Assembly: GCF_003610785.1 (NCBI RefSeq)
Contig: NZ_RAQQ01000021.1
Location: 62,001 to 126,000, forward strand
Source of the DNA: Micromonospora globbae
GTDB lineage: Bacteria > Actinomycetota > Actinomycetes > Mycobacteriales > Micromonosporaceae
Length of the DNA stretch: 64,000 nt
Direction: 5' to 3'
Shown here: positions 8,878-16,637 of the stretch, in pieces
How the letters are laid out: the number at the start of each line of letters is the position of its first letter
How positions within the stretch are numbered: the stretch's first letter is position 1
The notes under the pieces: generated by a model
Databases searched by the model: none
Seen by the model: only the letters and a program-made list of their open reading frames with translations
Told to the model about the DNA's origin: nothing
Position numbers and translations under genes: made by a program

Positions 8878-9468
8878 TTGATTGCGATCACCAGCAAGGC
8901 CGTGAGCCCGAGAGTGCGGTGGCTCGCCGCCGGGCTCACCGGCACCGTGCTAGCCGGGGTGACGGGGTGCGGCGACGACAAGCCTGCCGTAGCGCCGAGC
9001 TCGAGCCCCTCAGCGGCGTCGTCATCGCCATCACCGACGGTCGACGCCGAAAACGCCGAAGCCGAGGCGGCAGCGCTGACCGCCTATCAGAACTACGTCC
9101 GGAGCTACGTCGCCGCCTCGAACAAGGGTGACTACAACGCGAAGCTCGACAGGTTCGTGGCGGACCCGGCGTTGCTGACGGTGCGCCAGGACCTGCTGAT
9201 CAAGTTTCAGCAGGGGCTCGTTACCACCGGGGAGCCGGTTTCGGCGCCCGCCGTGAGCAAGGTCGACACCACCCGGCGTCCGTTCACCGCCGAGATCGAG
9301 GACTGCTTCGACACCAGCGGGTGGGATGTGGTCTCCAAGAAGACCGGCAAGTCGGCGCGTACCAAGGGCCAGGCAACGAGGTACGTGGTGATCGCCCAGG
9401 CTGAGCTGTTCGGCGATGGCCAGTGGCGAATCCGCGAGGTCAGCGCGCAGCGGGAGAGGTCATGCTGA
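8878..9468 (+). CDS. Lipoprotein, first gene of the Tad pilus operon
   Basis: A 196-residue lipoprotein. The N-terminal region has a basic start, a hydrophobic stretch and the lipobox LAGVTGC, then a Ser/Pro/Ala-rich spacer. The globular part (about residues 60-196) begins with YQNYVRSYVAASNKGDYNAK, which has the look of an NTF2-like accessory domain of Tad clusters. It contains the paired cysteines of EDCFDTSG and the C-terminal SC, possibly a disulfide. The TTG at 8878 is chosen because AGAGGAG sits 7 bases upstream and no better start precedes the signal peptide. Its stop overlaps the next gene by 7 bases, consistent with a cotranscribed operon. Function in pilus anchoring is inferred only. 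Confidence 0.8.
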   Translation: MIAITSKAVSPRVRWLAAGLTGTVLAGVTGCGDDKPAVAPSSSPSAASSSPSPTVDAENAEAEAAALTAYQNYVRSYVAASNKGDYNAKLDRFVADPALLTVRQDLLIKFQQGLVTTGEPVSAPAVSKVDTTRRPFTAEIEDCFDTSGWDVVSKKTGKSARTKGQATRYVVIAQAELFGDGQWRIREVSAQRERSC

Positions 9469-10349
9469 GGCGTACGCCGATCGCCGCCTCAGTCCTGATC
9501 CTGGTGGCCAGCGTCGGCGCCCTGCTCGCACCCGGCCCCGCGTACGCCGACTACGAGCACTGCGATGCGCTGGGCAACTGCTACTGGGTGGTGGAGAAAC
9601 CGGGAACCGGCGGCGGTGGAAACGCCGGTGGAGGCAACAACGGTGGCGGCAGCGCGGGCCAGGGGTGCAGCTACGAAGGCCAGCCCGTGCCGTGCGTGGT
9701 CGACGAACTCGGGGTCTGGGACGGCTCCTGCTACGTCAAGCGCGTCCCACCGCCGCCGGGCGGCCGGACCGACGGCTACTGGAGCATCCGTACGTGCGTC
9801 TACGGCGACATCGCCTCGCAGAGCCCGGCTACCTGGTCGCCAGACCCGCCCGCCGGGATCCTGCCCTCGTACCAGGAACTTGCCCAACGAGCCATCGCCG
9901 AGATGAAGCTCGACGGGCCGAACATCGGGATTGCTCCGCGGACGAACGGCTCCGGGTTGGTCGGACTGCCGATCTGGCTCTGGAACAACGTCAGTCCGAC
10001 CACCTGGGGGCCCATCACCCGGACCGCGGCGGTGCCAGGTCGGTCGGTCACCGCTACCGCCCGGGCGCAAAAGGTCGTCTGGAGCATGGGGGACGGCAAC
10101 TCCGTCACCTGCACCAAGCCCGGCACGCCGTACCAGCCGTCCTTCGGCAACCGGAAGTCACCGGACTGCGGATACGACGGCTACTCACGGCCAAGCAGCA
10201 CCCGATCCGGAGGTCGGTACACCGTCACGGCGACCACCTCGTGGCTGATCACGTGGAGCGGGGGAGGCGGGAACAGCGGCTCGCAGTCCATCGACCTTTC
10301 CTCCACGACCACGCTCGACATCGGCGAACTGCAGGTGATCACGTCATGA
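9462..10349 (+). CDS. Secreted Tad-cluster protein with Gly-rich linker
   Basis: A 295-residue exported protein with a clear signal peptide, ending in the AYA region near residue 30. A short cysteine-containing segment, EHCDALGNCYWVVEKP, is followed by a Gly/Asn repeat linker and then a larger extracellular region with several cysteines. The part around VVWSMGDGNSVTCTKPGTPY resembles a PKD-like motif, and a Gly-rich segment leads to a beta-rich C-terminus. It is likely surface-exposed and may decorate or guide the pilus. The ATG at 9462 is preferred over the in-frame GTG at 9423, which lies inside the upstream gene and precedes the signal peptide. Its stop overlaps the next start (ATGA). Confidence 0.8.
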   Translation: MLRRTPIAASVLILVASVGALLAPGPAYADYEHCDALGNCYWVVEKPGTGGGGNAGGGNNGGGSAGQGCSYEGQPVPCVVDELGVWDGSCYVKRVPPPPGGRTDGYWSIRTCVYGDIASQSPATWSPDPPAGILPSYQELAQRAIAEMKLDGPNIGIAPRTNGSGLVGLPIWLWNNVSPTTWGPITRTAAVPGRSVTATARAQKVVWSMGDGNSVTCTKPGTPYQPSFGNRKSPDCGYDGYSRPSSTRSGGRYTVTATTSWLITWSGGGGNSGSQSIDLSSTTTLDIGELQVITS

Positions 10350-11023
10350 CCAGCGCCCCGACCCCCTCCACCCGGGCCACCCCAACGGTTGCCGCGCCGT
10401 ACGCCGTGCCCCGAGTCGCTCCGCAACGACGCTGGCGCCCGGCCCTCGTCTGGCTCGCGGTGGCGCTGATCGCCGCCGGTGGGCTGATCGCTGCGGGCGT
10501 GCTGCGCAAGGTCGGCACCACAGCCGAGTATCTGGCGGTGGCCACCCGGGTGGAGGTCGGCTCCACGATCGGGCGCTCTGACCTTCGCACCGTGCGCATC
10601 ACGGTGGACCCGGCCCTCAAGCCCGTCCCGAGCAGCTCCGCCGACGCCGTCATCGGCAAGTTCGCCGCGGTCGCGCTGGTGCCCGGTACCCTGCTGACCC
10701 AGGCGCAGCTCACCGACACCGCCGTGCCGGGACCCGGCAGGCAGTTGGTCGGCATCAGCCTTCCGCAGGAGCGCATGCCTGCTGAGCGGATCAAACCTGG
10801 TGCCGAGGTCCTCCTCGTCGTGACCACCGACGACGGTCCGGTCGCGAATCAGCAGCCCACCGCCGCACCGATCAGCATCAAGGCCACCGTCATCGACGTG
10901 CGGGACGGCGTGAAGGAGGGGACGACACTCCTCAACGTCGCCGTCGTCGAACGCGACGGGCCACTCGTGGCCGCACGCGCCGCTGCGGGCCGGATCGTCG
11001 TTGCCCTGACCTCGGGGAGCTGA
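10346..11023 (+). CDS. SAF-domain protein, CpaB/RcpC-like pilus assembly
   Basis: A 225-residue protein with an N-terminal Pro/Thr-rich cytoplasmic tail and one transmembrane helix (about residues 35-55, LVWLAVALIAAGGLIAAGVL). A SAF domain follows (about 65-130), with AVATRVEVGSTIGRSDLRTV and the VALVPGTLLTQAQL motif. CpaB/RcpC proteins line or gate the Tad secretion channel in diderms; in actinobacteria the role is a membrane-wall spanning accessory. It starts with ATG overlapping the previous stop and ends 1 base before the TadZ-like gene. Confidence 0.85.
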   Translation: MTSAPTPSTRATPTVAAPYAVPRVAPQRRWRPALVWLAVALIAAGGLIAAGVLRKVGTTAEYLAVATRVEVGSTIGRSDLRTVRITVDPALKPVPSSSADAVIGKFAAVALVPGTLLTQAQLTDTAVPGPGRQLVGISLPQERMPAERIKPGAEVLLVVTTDDGPVANQQPTAAPISIKATVIDVRDGVKEGTTLLNVAVVERDGPLVAARAAAGRIVVALTSGS

Positions 11024-11024
11024 C

Positions 11025-11834
11025 GTGGCACTCATCGCGATGGTCTCGGCCAAGGGCTCGCCTGGCGTCACCACCACTGCGTTGGCCTGCACACTGTCCT
11101 GGGGCGGACGGACGGTGCTGGCCGAATGCGACCCCGCAGGCGGCAGCATCCTGAGCGGGTACCTCTCAAGCCTGGATATTCCGCCGCTCGGCCTGCTGCC
11201 ACTGGCGGCGGCTGCCCTGCGCGACCAGCTCGCCGACGCCTTCGCCCGCCAGCTGGTCGACCTCGACGCCGATCATCCGGGCCGACGGCTCTTGCTGCCC
11301 GGCATCAACGACCCCGTACAGGCGGGGACCATCCGCCCAACCTGGGATCCGCTGGCAGTGTTCTTCACCGAGCTGGAGCGCGGCGAGGACGGTTACGACG
11401 TCATCGCCGATTGCGGCCGCTTGACCACCAGCGCGCCGCCGTGGCCGCTGCTGTTCCGCGCCGACCTGGTGCTCCTCGTCGTACGGACGGCAACCCTGCG
11501 AACCATCGCCCCGGCTGCGGCCGCGGCCGAGCTCCTCCGCCGAGAACTTACTCAGCACGGACAGGGACACGACGCACTGGCCCTGGCGCTGATTGGCGAC
11601 GGCCCATACAGCCGGCGGGACATCGAACAGCGGTTGCAGCTCCCAACGTTGATGGAGCTGCCCGACGACCGGCGCACCGCCGAGGTACTCAGCGACGGTG
11701 GCGGCCGGCTTCGGGGCAGCCAGCAGTTGTTACGCGCCGCCGCCAGTGCTGAACCAGCCGTACGGGAGGCGATCGCACGCTGGCGAGCGCATCTCGTGCC
11801 CACGTCGCCGACCGGGAGCAACCATGCTCGATAA
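11025..11834 (+). CDS. tadZ: TadZ/CpaE-like ParA-family ATPase
   Basis: A 269-residue cytoplasmic protein. A deviant Walker A, KGSPGVTTTALA, stands at residues 10-21 and is followed by AECDPAGGS, a pattern of ParA/MinD-like ATPases. The usual GKT lysine of a classical P-loop is replaced by VTT, as commonly seen in actinobacterial TadZ. The rest shows YDVIADCGRL and the LVLLVVRTATLRT strand typical of the fold. TadZ positions the pilus machine at the cell pole. The GTG at 11025 starts 1 base after the previous stop, and the end overlaps the TadA start by 11 bases. Confidence 0.85.
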   Translation: MALIAMVSAKGSPGVTTTALACTLSWGGRTVLAECDPAGGSILSGYLSSLDIPPLGLLPLAAAALRDQLADAFARQLVDLDADHPGRRLLLPGINDPVQAGTIRPTWDPLAVFFTELERGEDGYDVIADCGRLTTSAPPWPLLFRADLVLLVVRTATLRTIAPAAAAAELLRRELTQHGQGHDALALALIGDGPYSRRDIEQRLQLPTLMELPDDRRTAEVLSDGGGRLRGSQQLLRAAASAEPAVREAIARWRAHLVPTSPTGSNHAR

Positions 11835-13353
11835 GCGCGGACCCAGCGGCTCGACCTGGCCGGCATCGGTCGACCGGATCGCCGCGAACGGCCACCGCTG
11901 GCCAACCAACGGCACCGCAGCCGCCGCCGTACCTGATCCTGGCCCGTCGCCCACCGCTGATCAGGCGGTGACACCGGTCAGCATCGACTACGCGGCGGTG
12001 CGGCTGCTGCGCGCCCGGGTCAGCGCGGAGCTGACTGCCGCACTTCGAGAGACACCGAACGTCTCTCCCGGTCACCGCCAAGCGGAAGCGGAACGCATCG
12101 CCGCGCGGCTGGTACGCGACCACGTCGACACCCTGCACCAAGCCGGGCAGCCGATCTCACAGGCGGAAGAGGACGCCCTGCTCGACGCCGTCGCCGCCGA
12201 CATGTTTGGCCTGGGGCGTCTACAGCAGCTCCTGGATCGCAAGGACATCGTCAACATCCACATCCTCGGCTGCGACAACGTGCGGATCGAGCACACCGAC
12301 GGGCGGATCACCGTGGGCGAGCCGGTCGCCGACAGCGACAAGGAACTGGTCGACATGTTCCAGGTACTCGCGATGCGCGCCGGGGCGACCGAACGTTCGT
12401 TGTCGTCGACGAAGCCCTGGCTGGACATGCAGCTGCCTGACGGGAGCCGCCTCACCGTACTCATGCAGGTATCGGTGCGGCCCTACGCCGCCATCCGCCG
12501 GCACACCCTGATGGACGTCAGCCTGGAGGACCTGCGCGACCGGTACGGCGCCGTGGACGAGCTGATCTGCCAGTTCCTCAAGGCGGCCATGGCCGCCGGT
12601 CTCAACATCATGGTCGCTGGGCTCGCCGACGCCGGAAAGACCACACTGCTACGCGGGCTGGCTCGCGAGATCCCTGCCGGGGAGCAGTTCGTCACCCTCG
12701 AGGAATCGCGCGAGCTCGGCCTGCACACCACCGGTCGGCACCGCTGGGCGATGAGCCTCGAATCCCGGGAAGGCCACGGCTCCCGCGGTGCCGATGGCCG
12801 ACCGGCCGGCGAGGTCACGATCATGGACATGATCCCGCTGACCCTGCGGATGTCGGTCCAGCGGATCATCGTTGGCGAGGTCCGGTCTCGGGAGATCGTG
12901 CCGATGCTGCAGGCCATGGCCACCAGCAAGGGATCGCTCTGCACCATCCACGCTCGCCATCCCCGAACTGTCATGGACCGCGTCATCGAGCTAGCCCTGC
13001 AGCACGGTCCCGAGATGACCGCGGAACTGGCACGACGGATGGCTGCCGGCGCCATCGACCTCATCGTGTACGTCAGCGTCGAGGACGAGACCAAGCTTGG
13101 CGGCCGCAAGCACCGCTACGTCTCAGAGATCGTCGAGGTCGGCGGGATGAGCGGCGACCAGCTCGTCACCACGCAGATCTTCGGACCGGGGCCGGACGGG
13201 CGAGCCGTGCCGCGACACCTCCCCGAACGGCTACTCGAATCCTTCCTGCGGGTCGACTACGACCCTCGCCAGCTCACCGGCTACATCCAGCAGGGCGAGC
13301 ACAACCGAGGCGCCTGGACCACTCGCCTCGACACATTGACGAGGCGGCCATGA
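11824..13353 (+). CDS. tadA: TadA/CpaF secretion ATPase
   Basis: A 509-residue hexameric type II/IV secretion ATPase that powers pilus assembly. The Walker A motif GLADAGKTTL, the Asp-box region TLEESRELGLH, the Walker B-like RIIVGEVRSREIVPML and the His-box CTIHARHPR are all intact, in order. The N-terminal 90 residues are a Ala/Pro-rich extension before the N-terminal domain. The ATG at 11824 has CCGGGAG upstream and matches the start of the family; the frame reaches back to 11698 but that part overlaps TadZ. The end overlaps the TadB start (ATGA). It belongs to the Tad/Flp locus running from 8878 to 20129. Confidence 0.95.
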   Translation: MLDKRGPSGSTWPASVDRIAANGHRWPTNGTAAAAVPDPGPSPTADQAVTPVSIDYAAVRLLRARVSAELTAALRETPNVSPGHRQAEAERIAARLVRDHVDTLHQAGQPISQAEEDALLDAVAADMFGLGRLQQLLDRKDIVNIHILGCDNVRIEHTDGRITVGEPVADSDKELVDMFQVLAMRAGATERSLSSTKPWLDMQLPDGSRLTVLMQVSVRPYAAIRRHTLMDVSLEDLRDRYGAVDELICQFLKAAMAAGLNIMVAGLADAGKTTLLRGLAREIPAGEQFVTLEESRELGLHTTGRHRWAMSLESREGHGSRGADGRPAGEVTIMDMIPLTLRMSVQRIIVGEVRSREIVPMLQAMATSKGSLCTIHARHPRTVMDRVIELALQHGPEMTAELARRMAAGAIDLIVYVSVEDETKLGGRKHRYVSEIVEVGGMSGDQLVTTQIFGPGPDGRAVPRHLPERLLESFLRVDYDPRQLTGYIQQGEHNRGAWTTRLDTLTRRP

Positions 13354-14255
13354 GCCTGCTCGACCTCGCCGCTGTGCTGGCGGGCCTGCTCGCCGTCGCC
13401 GGGGCGATCGTCGGTGTGCTCGGCGTCGTGGGAACCACCCGCCCGCCCCGTCCGCCGTCGGCTTTGCAGCAGCGTGCCCGCCGCTGGTGGGTTGGGCCCG
13501 GGCGAACGCGGCGTGAGCAACGCAGCCACCAGGTCAAGGTGATCACCGCGGTCGTTGCTGGCGCACTGACCTGGCTCCTGACCGGCTGGCCCGCCGCCGG
13601 GGCCATCATCGGCATCGCCGTTCCGGGCATACCCTGGCTGTTCGCCGCCGGTCGCGCTGAGAAGCAGGCGATCGCTCGGCTGGAGGCCGTTGAAGCCTGG
13701 ACCCGCCGGTTGGCGGACATCGTCGCCCGAGGGATCGGCCTTCAGCAGGCAGTCGTGGCGACCGCGGCGACCGCGCCGCAACTCATCGAACAGGAGATCC
13801 GTGACCTGGCGGCGCGGCTGCAGGCCGGCGGTGACCCAACCGCCGCCCTGCAGCAGCTGGCCGACGATCTCAACGACTACACCGCCGACCAGGTCATCGC
13901 ACCGCTCATGCTCCACGTCACCGATCGCGGTGAGGGCCTGCACGAGGTGCTGACCGGCATCAGCCGGTCCATTGCCGCCGAGATCGAGATGCGCTCAACG
14001 GTCGACGCCAAGCGTGAAGGCCCCCGCTTCGCGGTGCGGTTCCTGACCGGCATGGCCATCTTGCTCCTGGCCTACGGGGTGATCAATCCGCACTACCTGC
14101 AGCCCTACGGCAGCGTGCTGGGGCAACTCGTCCTGCTCTTCCTCGCCGGCCTGTACGTCGTGCTCATGACCTCGGTACGCAAACTCAGCCTCCCGCCGAA
14201 ACGGGAACGCCTACTGCCGCCGGCCGACAGGCAGACCGTGGGAGCACCAGCATGA
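13350..14255 (+). CDS. tadB: TadB-like inner membrane platform protein
   Basis: A 301-residue protein of the type II secretion F (GspF/TadB) family. An N-terminal helix precedes two more membrane segments near residues 65-95, then the cytoplasmic helical GspF domain (about 110-230) with LEAVEAWTRRLADIVARGIG and the DRGEGLHEVLTGISRSIAAE element, and two C-terminal helices. Together with TadC it forms the membrane base on which TadA acts. The ATG overlaps the TadA stop and its own stop overlaps TadC, indicating translational coupling. Confidence 0.9.
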   Translation: MSLLDLAAVLAGLLAVAGAIVGVLGVVGTTRPPRPPSALQQRARRWWVGPGRTRREQRSHQVKVITAVVAGALTWLLTGWPAAGAIIGIAVPGIPWLFAAGRAEKQAIARLEAVEAWTRRLADIVARGIGLQQAVVATAATAPQLIEQEIRDLAARLQAGGDPTAALQQLADDLNDYTADQVIAPLMLHVTDRGEGLHEVLTGISRSIAAEIEMRSTVDAKREGPRFAVRFLTGMAILLLAYGVINPHYLQPYGSVLGQLVLLFLAGLYVVLMTSVRKLSLPPKRERLLPPADRQTVGAPA

Positions 14256-15109
14256 ACAACGGTCACCTCACCGCCATGGTCATCGCCGGCGCGTTGACGG
14301 GGTTCGGGCTGTTCCTGTTGGTCGTACAGCTGATCCCCGCGCCGCCGGCGCTCGGGCCCGCGCTTCGCCGGCTACATCCCATGAGCACCCCGAGCAGCAC
14401 CCCGGCCAGCATCAGCTGGCTCCGACGTCGATTCTCGGTGCCGCACGCCGACCTGCGGCTCCTCAACCGCAGCACCGACCAGTACCTCCTTACCCTCGGG
14501 CTGTCCGCGCTGTTCTGCCTCGTCCTGCCCGCCCTGATCACCATCGCCGTCGCGGTGCTGCCTCTGCCGATACCCGTGTTCGTCCCCGCCGGTGGCACGG
14601 TCGCCGCCGCGGTGGCCGGCGTGGTGTTGGCCCACCGGGAGGTCGTCGTCAAGGCCGCCACCGCCCGGGCGGAATTCACCCGAGCCATGTGCACCTACCT
14701 CGACCTCGCCGCCCACCAGGTGCTCGGTGGTCACGGCCCGGTCGAGTCGCTGGACCGAGCGGCCAGCGTCTGTCAGGGCTGGGTATTCGACCGAATCCGG
14801 GAAGCCCTGCTCAGCGCACAGCTCCAGCTACGGCCGCCGTGGGACGAACTGAAGGTCCTCGCCCGCGACATCGAGGTCGTCGAGCTGGGCGACCTGGCAG
14901 ACATCATGCGGACCGCCGGCAACGAGGGCGCCAACGTCCATCAGACGCTGCGCGCTCGCGCCGACTCGATGCGAGACCGGATCCGTACCGAGGCTCTCGC
15001 CCAAGCCGAGCTACGCACCAACAAGCTCGACATCCCCGCCGCAGCGCTGATCCTCGTGCTCCTCGTCCTCATCGGCTACCCGTTCATGGCCCGACTGTTC
15101 GTCCGCTGA
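14252..15109 (+). CDS. tadC: TadC-like inner membrane platform protein
   Basis: A 285-residue second GspF-family protein. An N-terminal transmembrane helix and a hydrophobic pair around residues 75-130 are followed by the cytoplasmic domain with FTRAMCTYLDLAAHQVLGGH and GDLADIMRTAGNEGANVHQT, the latter a TadC hallmark, and a C-terminal helix LILVLLVLIGYPFMARLF. It probably pairs with TadB as the assembly platform. The ATG overlaps the TadB stop; 32 bases separate its end from the small pilin gene. Confidence 0.9.
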   Translation: MNNGHLTAMVIAGALTGFGLFLLVVQLIPAPPALGPALRRLHPMSTPSSTPASISWLRRRFSVPHADLRLLNRSTDQYLLTLGLSALFCLVLPALITIAVAVLPLPIPVFVPAGGTVAAAVAGVVLAHREVVVKAATARAEFTRAMCTYLDLAAHQVLGGHGPVESLDRAASVCQGWVFDRIREALLSAQLQLRPPWDELKVLARDIEVVELGDLADIMRTAGNEGANVHQTLRARADSMRDRIRTEALAQAELRTNKLDIPAAALILVLLVLIGYPFMARLFVR

Positions 15110-15141
15110 CGCGGCACAACCCACTCACGGAGGGAACCGCC

Positions 15142-15342
15142 ATGCACACCATCCAGGCACTCGTCGCCCAGCTGGCAGCCCGCTGGCAGAACCTGACCAC
15201 GCCGGCTGAGGCAGAGCGAGGCGACAGCCCGGTCGGCACCGCCGTCATCACCGCGATCCTCGTAGCCGGTGCCGTCGTCGTCGCCGGGGCGATCGTTGCC
15301 GTCGCCAACGGCTGGGTCGCGCTCATCCCCACCCAGCCGTGA
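15142..15342 (+). CDS. Small Flp-like pilin
   Basis: A 66-residue protein in the position of the major Flp pilin. A hydrophilic leader (residues 1-28) ends in ERG, followed by SPVGTAVITAILVAGAVVV, a single long hydrophobic helix, and a short tail. If cleaved after the Gly of ERG, the mature +5 residue is Gly, not the Glu that most type IV-like pilins carry; the neighbouring TadE proteins keep it. The start has GGAGGG 8 bases upstream. It follows TadC and precedes two pseudopilins, so the role as fibre subunit is inferred from position, size and helix. It is probably processed by the A24 peptidase encoded at 4350-5150. Confidence 0.75.
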   Translation: MHTIQALVAQLAARWQNLTTPAEAERGDSPVGTAVITAILVAGAVVVAGAIVAVANGWVALIPTQP

Positions 15343-15767
15343 CCATGAGAGCGGCCCTCATCCGCCCGCTCTCGGCCCGGCGCGGGCGGATACACCCCTG
15401 CCACCGCGACCGTGGCAGCTCGCCGGTGGAGTTCGCCATCATCGCGCTGCCGATGCTCCTGCTGACCTTCGCCGTCGTCCAGACCGGGTTGGTCTTCTTC
15501 GCCCAGTCCATCGCGCTGGCTGCCGCCACCCAGGGCGTCAACGGCGCCCGTGGCTACCAGTCCACGGCCGCAGCCGGCGAGAGTCGAGCCCTCAACTTCC
15601 TGTCCACCGCCGGAGCCGGCCTGGAGAACCGGCAGGTCGTCGTCACTCGTACGGCTACGGAGGTACGAGTCACCGTCACCGGCCGGGCGATCACCGTGCT
15701 TCCCGGCTTCAATTGGACGATCAGCAGATCCGCGCACGGCCCCGTAGAACGGCCGACCGCACCATGA
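15339..15767 (+). CDS. tadE: TadE-like pseudopilin
   Basis: A 142-residue minor pilin. The basic leader ends DRG, then SSPVEFAIIALPMLLLTF, in which a Glu occupies position +5 after the Gly, as expected for prepilin peptidase substrates. The hydrophobic helix is followed by a small extracellular domain. Two starts are possible: GTG at 15339, which overlaps the stop of the Flp-like gene, or ATG at 15345. The overlap is preferred because all neighbours use it. The helix-plus-domain form and tandem location identify it as TadE. Confidence 0.85.
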   Translation: MTMRAALIRPLSARRGRIHPCHRDRGSSPVEFAIIALPMLLLTFAVVQTGLVFFAQSIALAAATQGVNGARGYQSTAAAGESRALNFLSTAGAGLENRQVVVTRTATEVRVTVTGRAITVLPGFNWTISRSAHGPVERPTAP

Positions 15768-16198
15768 GGAGGCGATGGACCCGCCGGGAACGCGGGTCGG
15801 CATCCATCGAGATGGCAGTCGTCGCGCCCGCCATCCTGGCGTTGTTCGCCAGCGCTGTCATCGCTGGCCGGGTCAACCTCGCCCGTCAGGCGCTGGAAGC
15901 GGCGGCCTACGACGCTGCACGAACCGCTTCCTTGGCACGCACCTCAAGAGAGGCGAACGCCCAGGCGCAGGAGGCCGCCCGAGCCACGCTTGAGGCCCAG
16001 GGGCTGAGCTGCAGCAGCTTGAACGTCATGGTCTCCACCGCAGGCTTCGACGTCCCCGTCGGGCAACCCGCCACTGTCACCGCCACCCTGAGGTGCCGTG
16101 CGACCTTCTCCGACGTCGCACTGCCCGGCATGCCCGGCACGGTGCCGATCAGCGCATCCTTCACCAGCCCGTTGGACACATACCGGGGAAGATCATGA
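15764..16198 (+). CDS. TadE/TadF-like pseudopilin
   Basis: A 144-residue minor pilin in tandem with TadE. The leader MRRRWTRRERG is followed by SASIEMAVVAPAILALF with Glu at +5. After the hydrophobic helix an extracellular domain holds two cysteines (GLSCSSL and LRCRATF) that could form a disulfide, as in TadF. Its ATG overlaps the TadE stop and its stop overlaps the next start. It probably initiates or caps the pilus together with TadE. Confidence 0.85.
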   Translation: MRRRWTRRERGSASIEMAVVAPAILALFASAVIAGRVNLARQALEAAAYDAARTASLARTSREANAQAQEAARATLEAQGLSCSSLNVMVSTAGFDVPVGQPATVTATLRCRATFSDVALPGMPGTVPISASFTSPLDTYRGRS

Positions 16199-16617
16199 AA
16201 GCGGCCATCCGCCGGCTGAGCGACGACGACGGCCGGGTCACGATCTGGTTCGCCGTTCTCGCACCCGCCTTTCTCGCTCTGATCGGCCTCATAGTCGACG
16301 GCGGCGCCAAGGTACGCGCCTACCAGCGCGCGGACAACATCGCCGCCGAGGCGGCCCGTGCTGGCGGCCAAGCAATCAAGGCCGGACAGGCCATAGATGG
16401 CGGCGCCAAGGAGATCGACCCCTCGCGGGCCGCCTCCGCCGTGCAGGCGTACCTCGACGATCTCGACGGGGTCGCCGGCAGCGTCCGCGTCAACAACCCC
16501 CAACAGCTCACGGTCACCGTCACCGTCACCTACAACCCGATCCTGCTCGACCTGTTCGGCGGGGGCGGCGGCACGTCGGTGACCGGCCGGGCGACCGCGA
16601 ACCTGATCGCCCAGTAG
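16195..16617 (+). CDS. TadG-like pilus assembly protein
   Basis: A 140-residue protein. The leader ends DDDG, then RVTIWFAVLAPAFLALIGLI, the hydrophobic N-terminal helix of TadE/G-type proteins. Position +5 is Trp in place of Glu, so processing by the prepilin peptidase may be weak or absent. The exposed part has VDGGAKVRAYQRADNIAAEA, the motif shared with Tad-locus 'pilus assembly protein TadG-like' families. It is coupled by ATGA to the upstream pseudopilin and is followed after 20 bases by the large LysM-BTAD gene. Confidence 0.8.
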   Translation: MKAAIRRLSDDDGRVTIWFAVLAPAFLALIGLIVDGGAKVRAYQRADNIAAEAARAGGQAIKAGQAIDGGAKEIDPSRAASAVQAYLDDLDGVAGSVRVNNPQQLTVTVTVTYNPILLDLFGGGGGTSVTGRATANLIAQ

Positions 16618-16637
16618 CAGCTCGCAAAGGAGCAACC

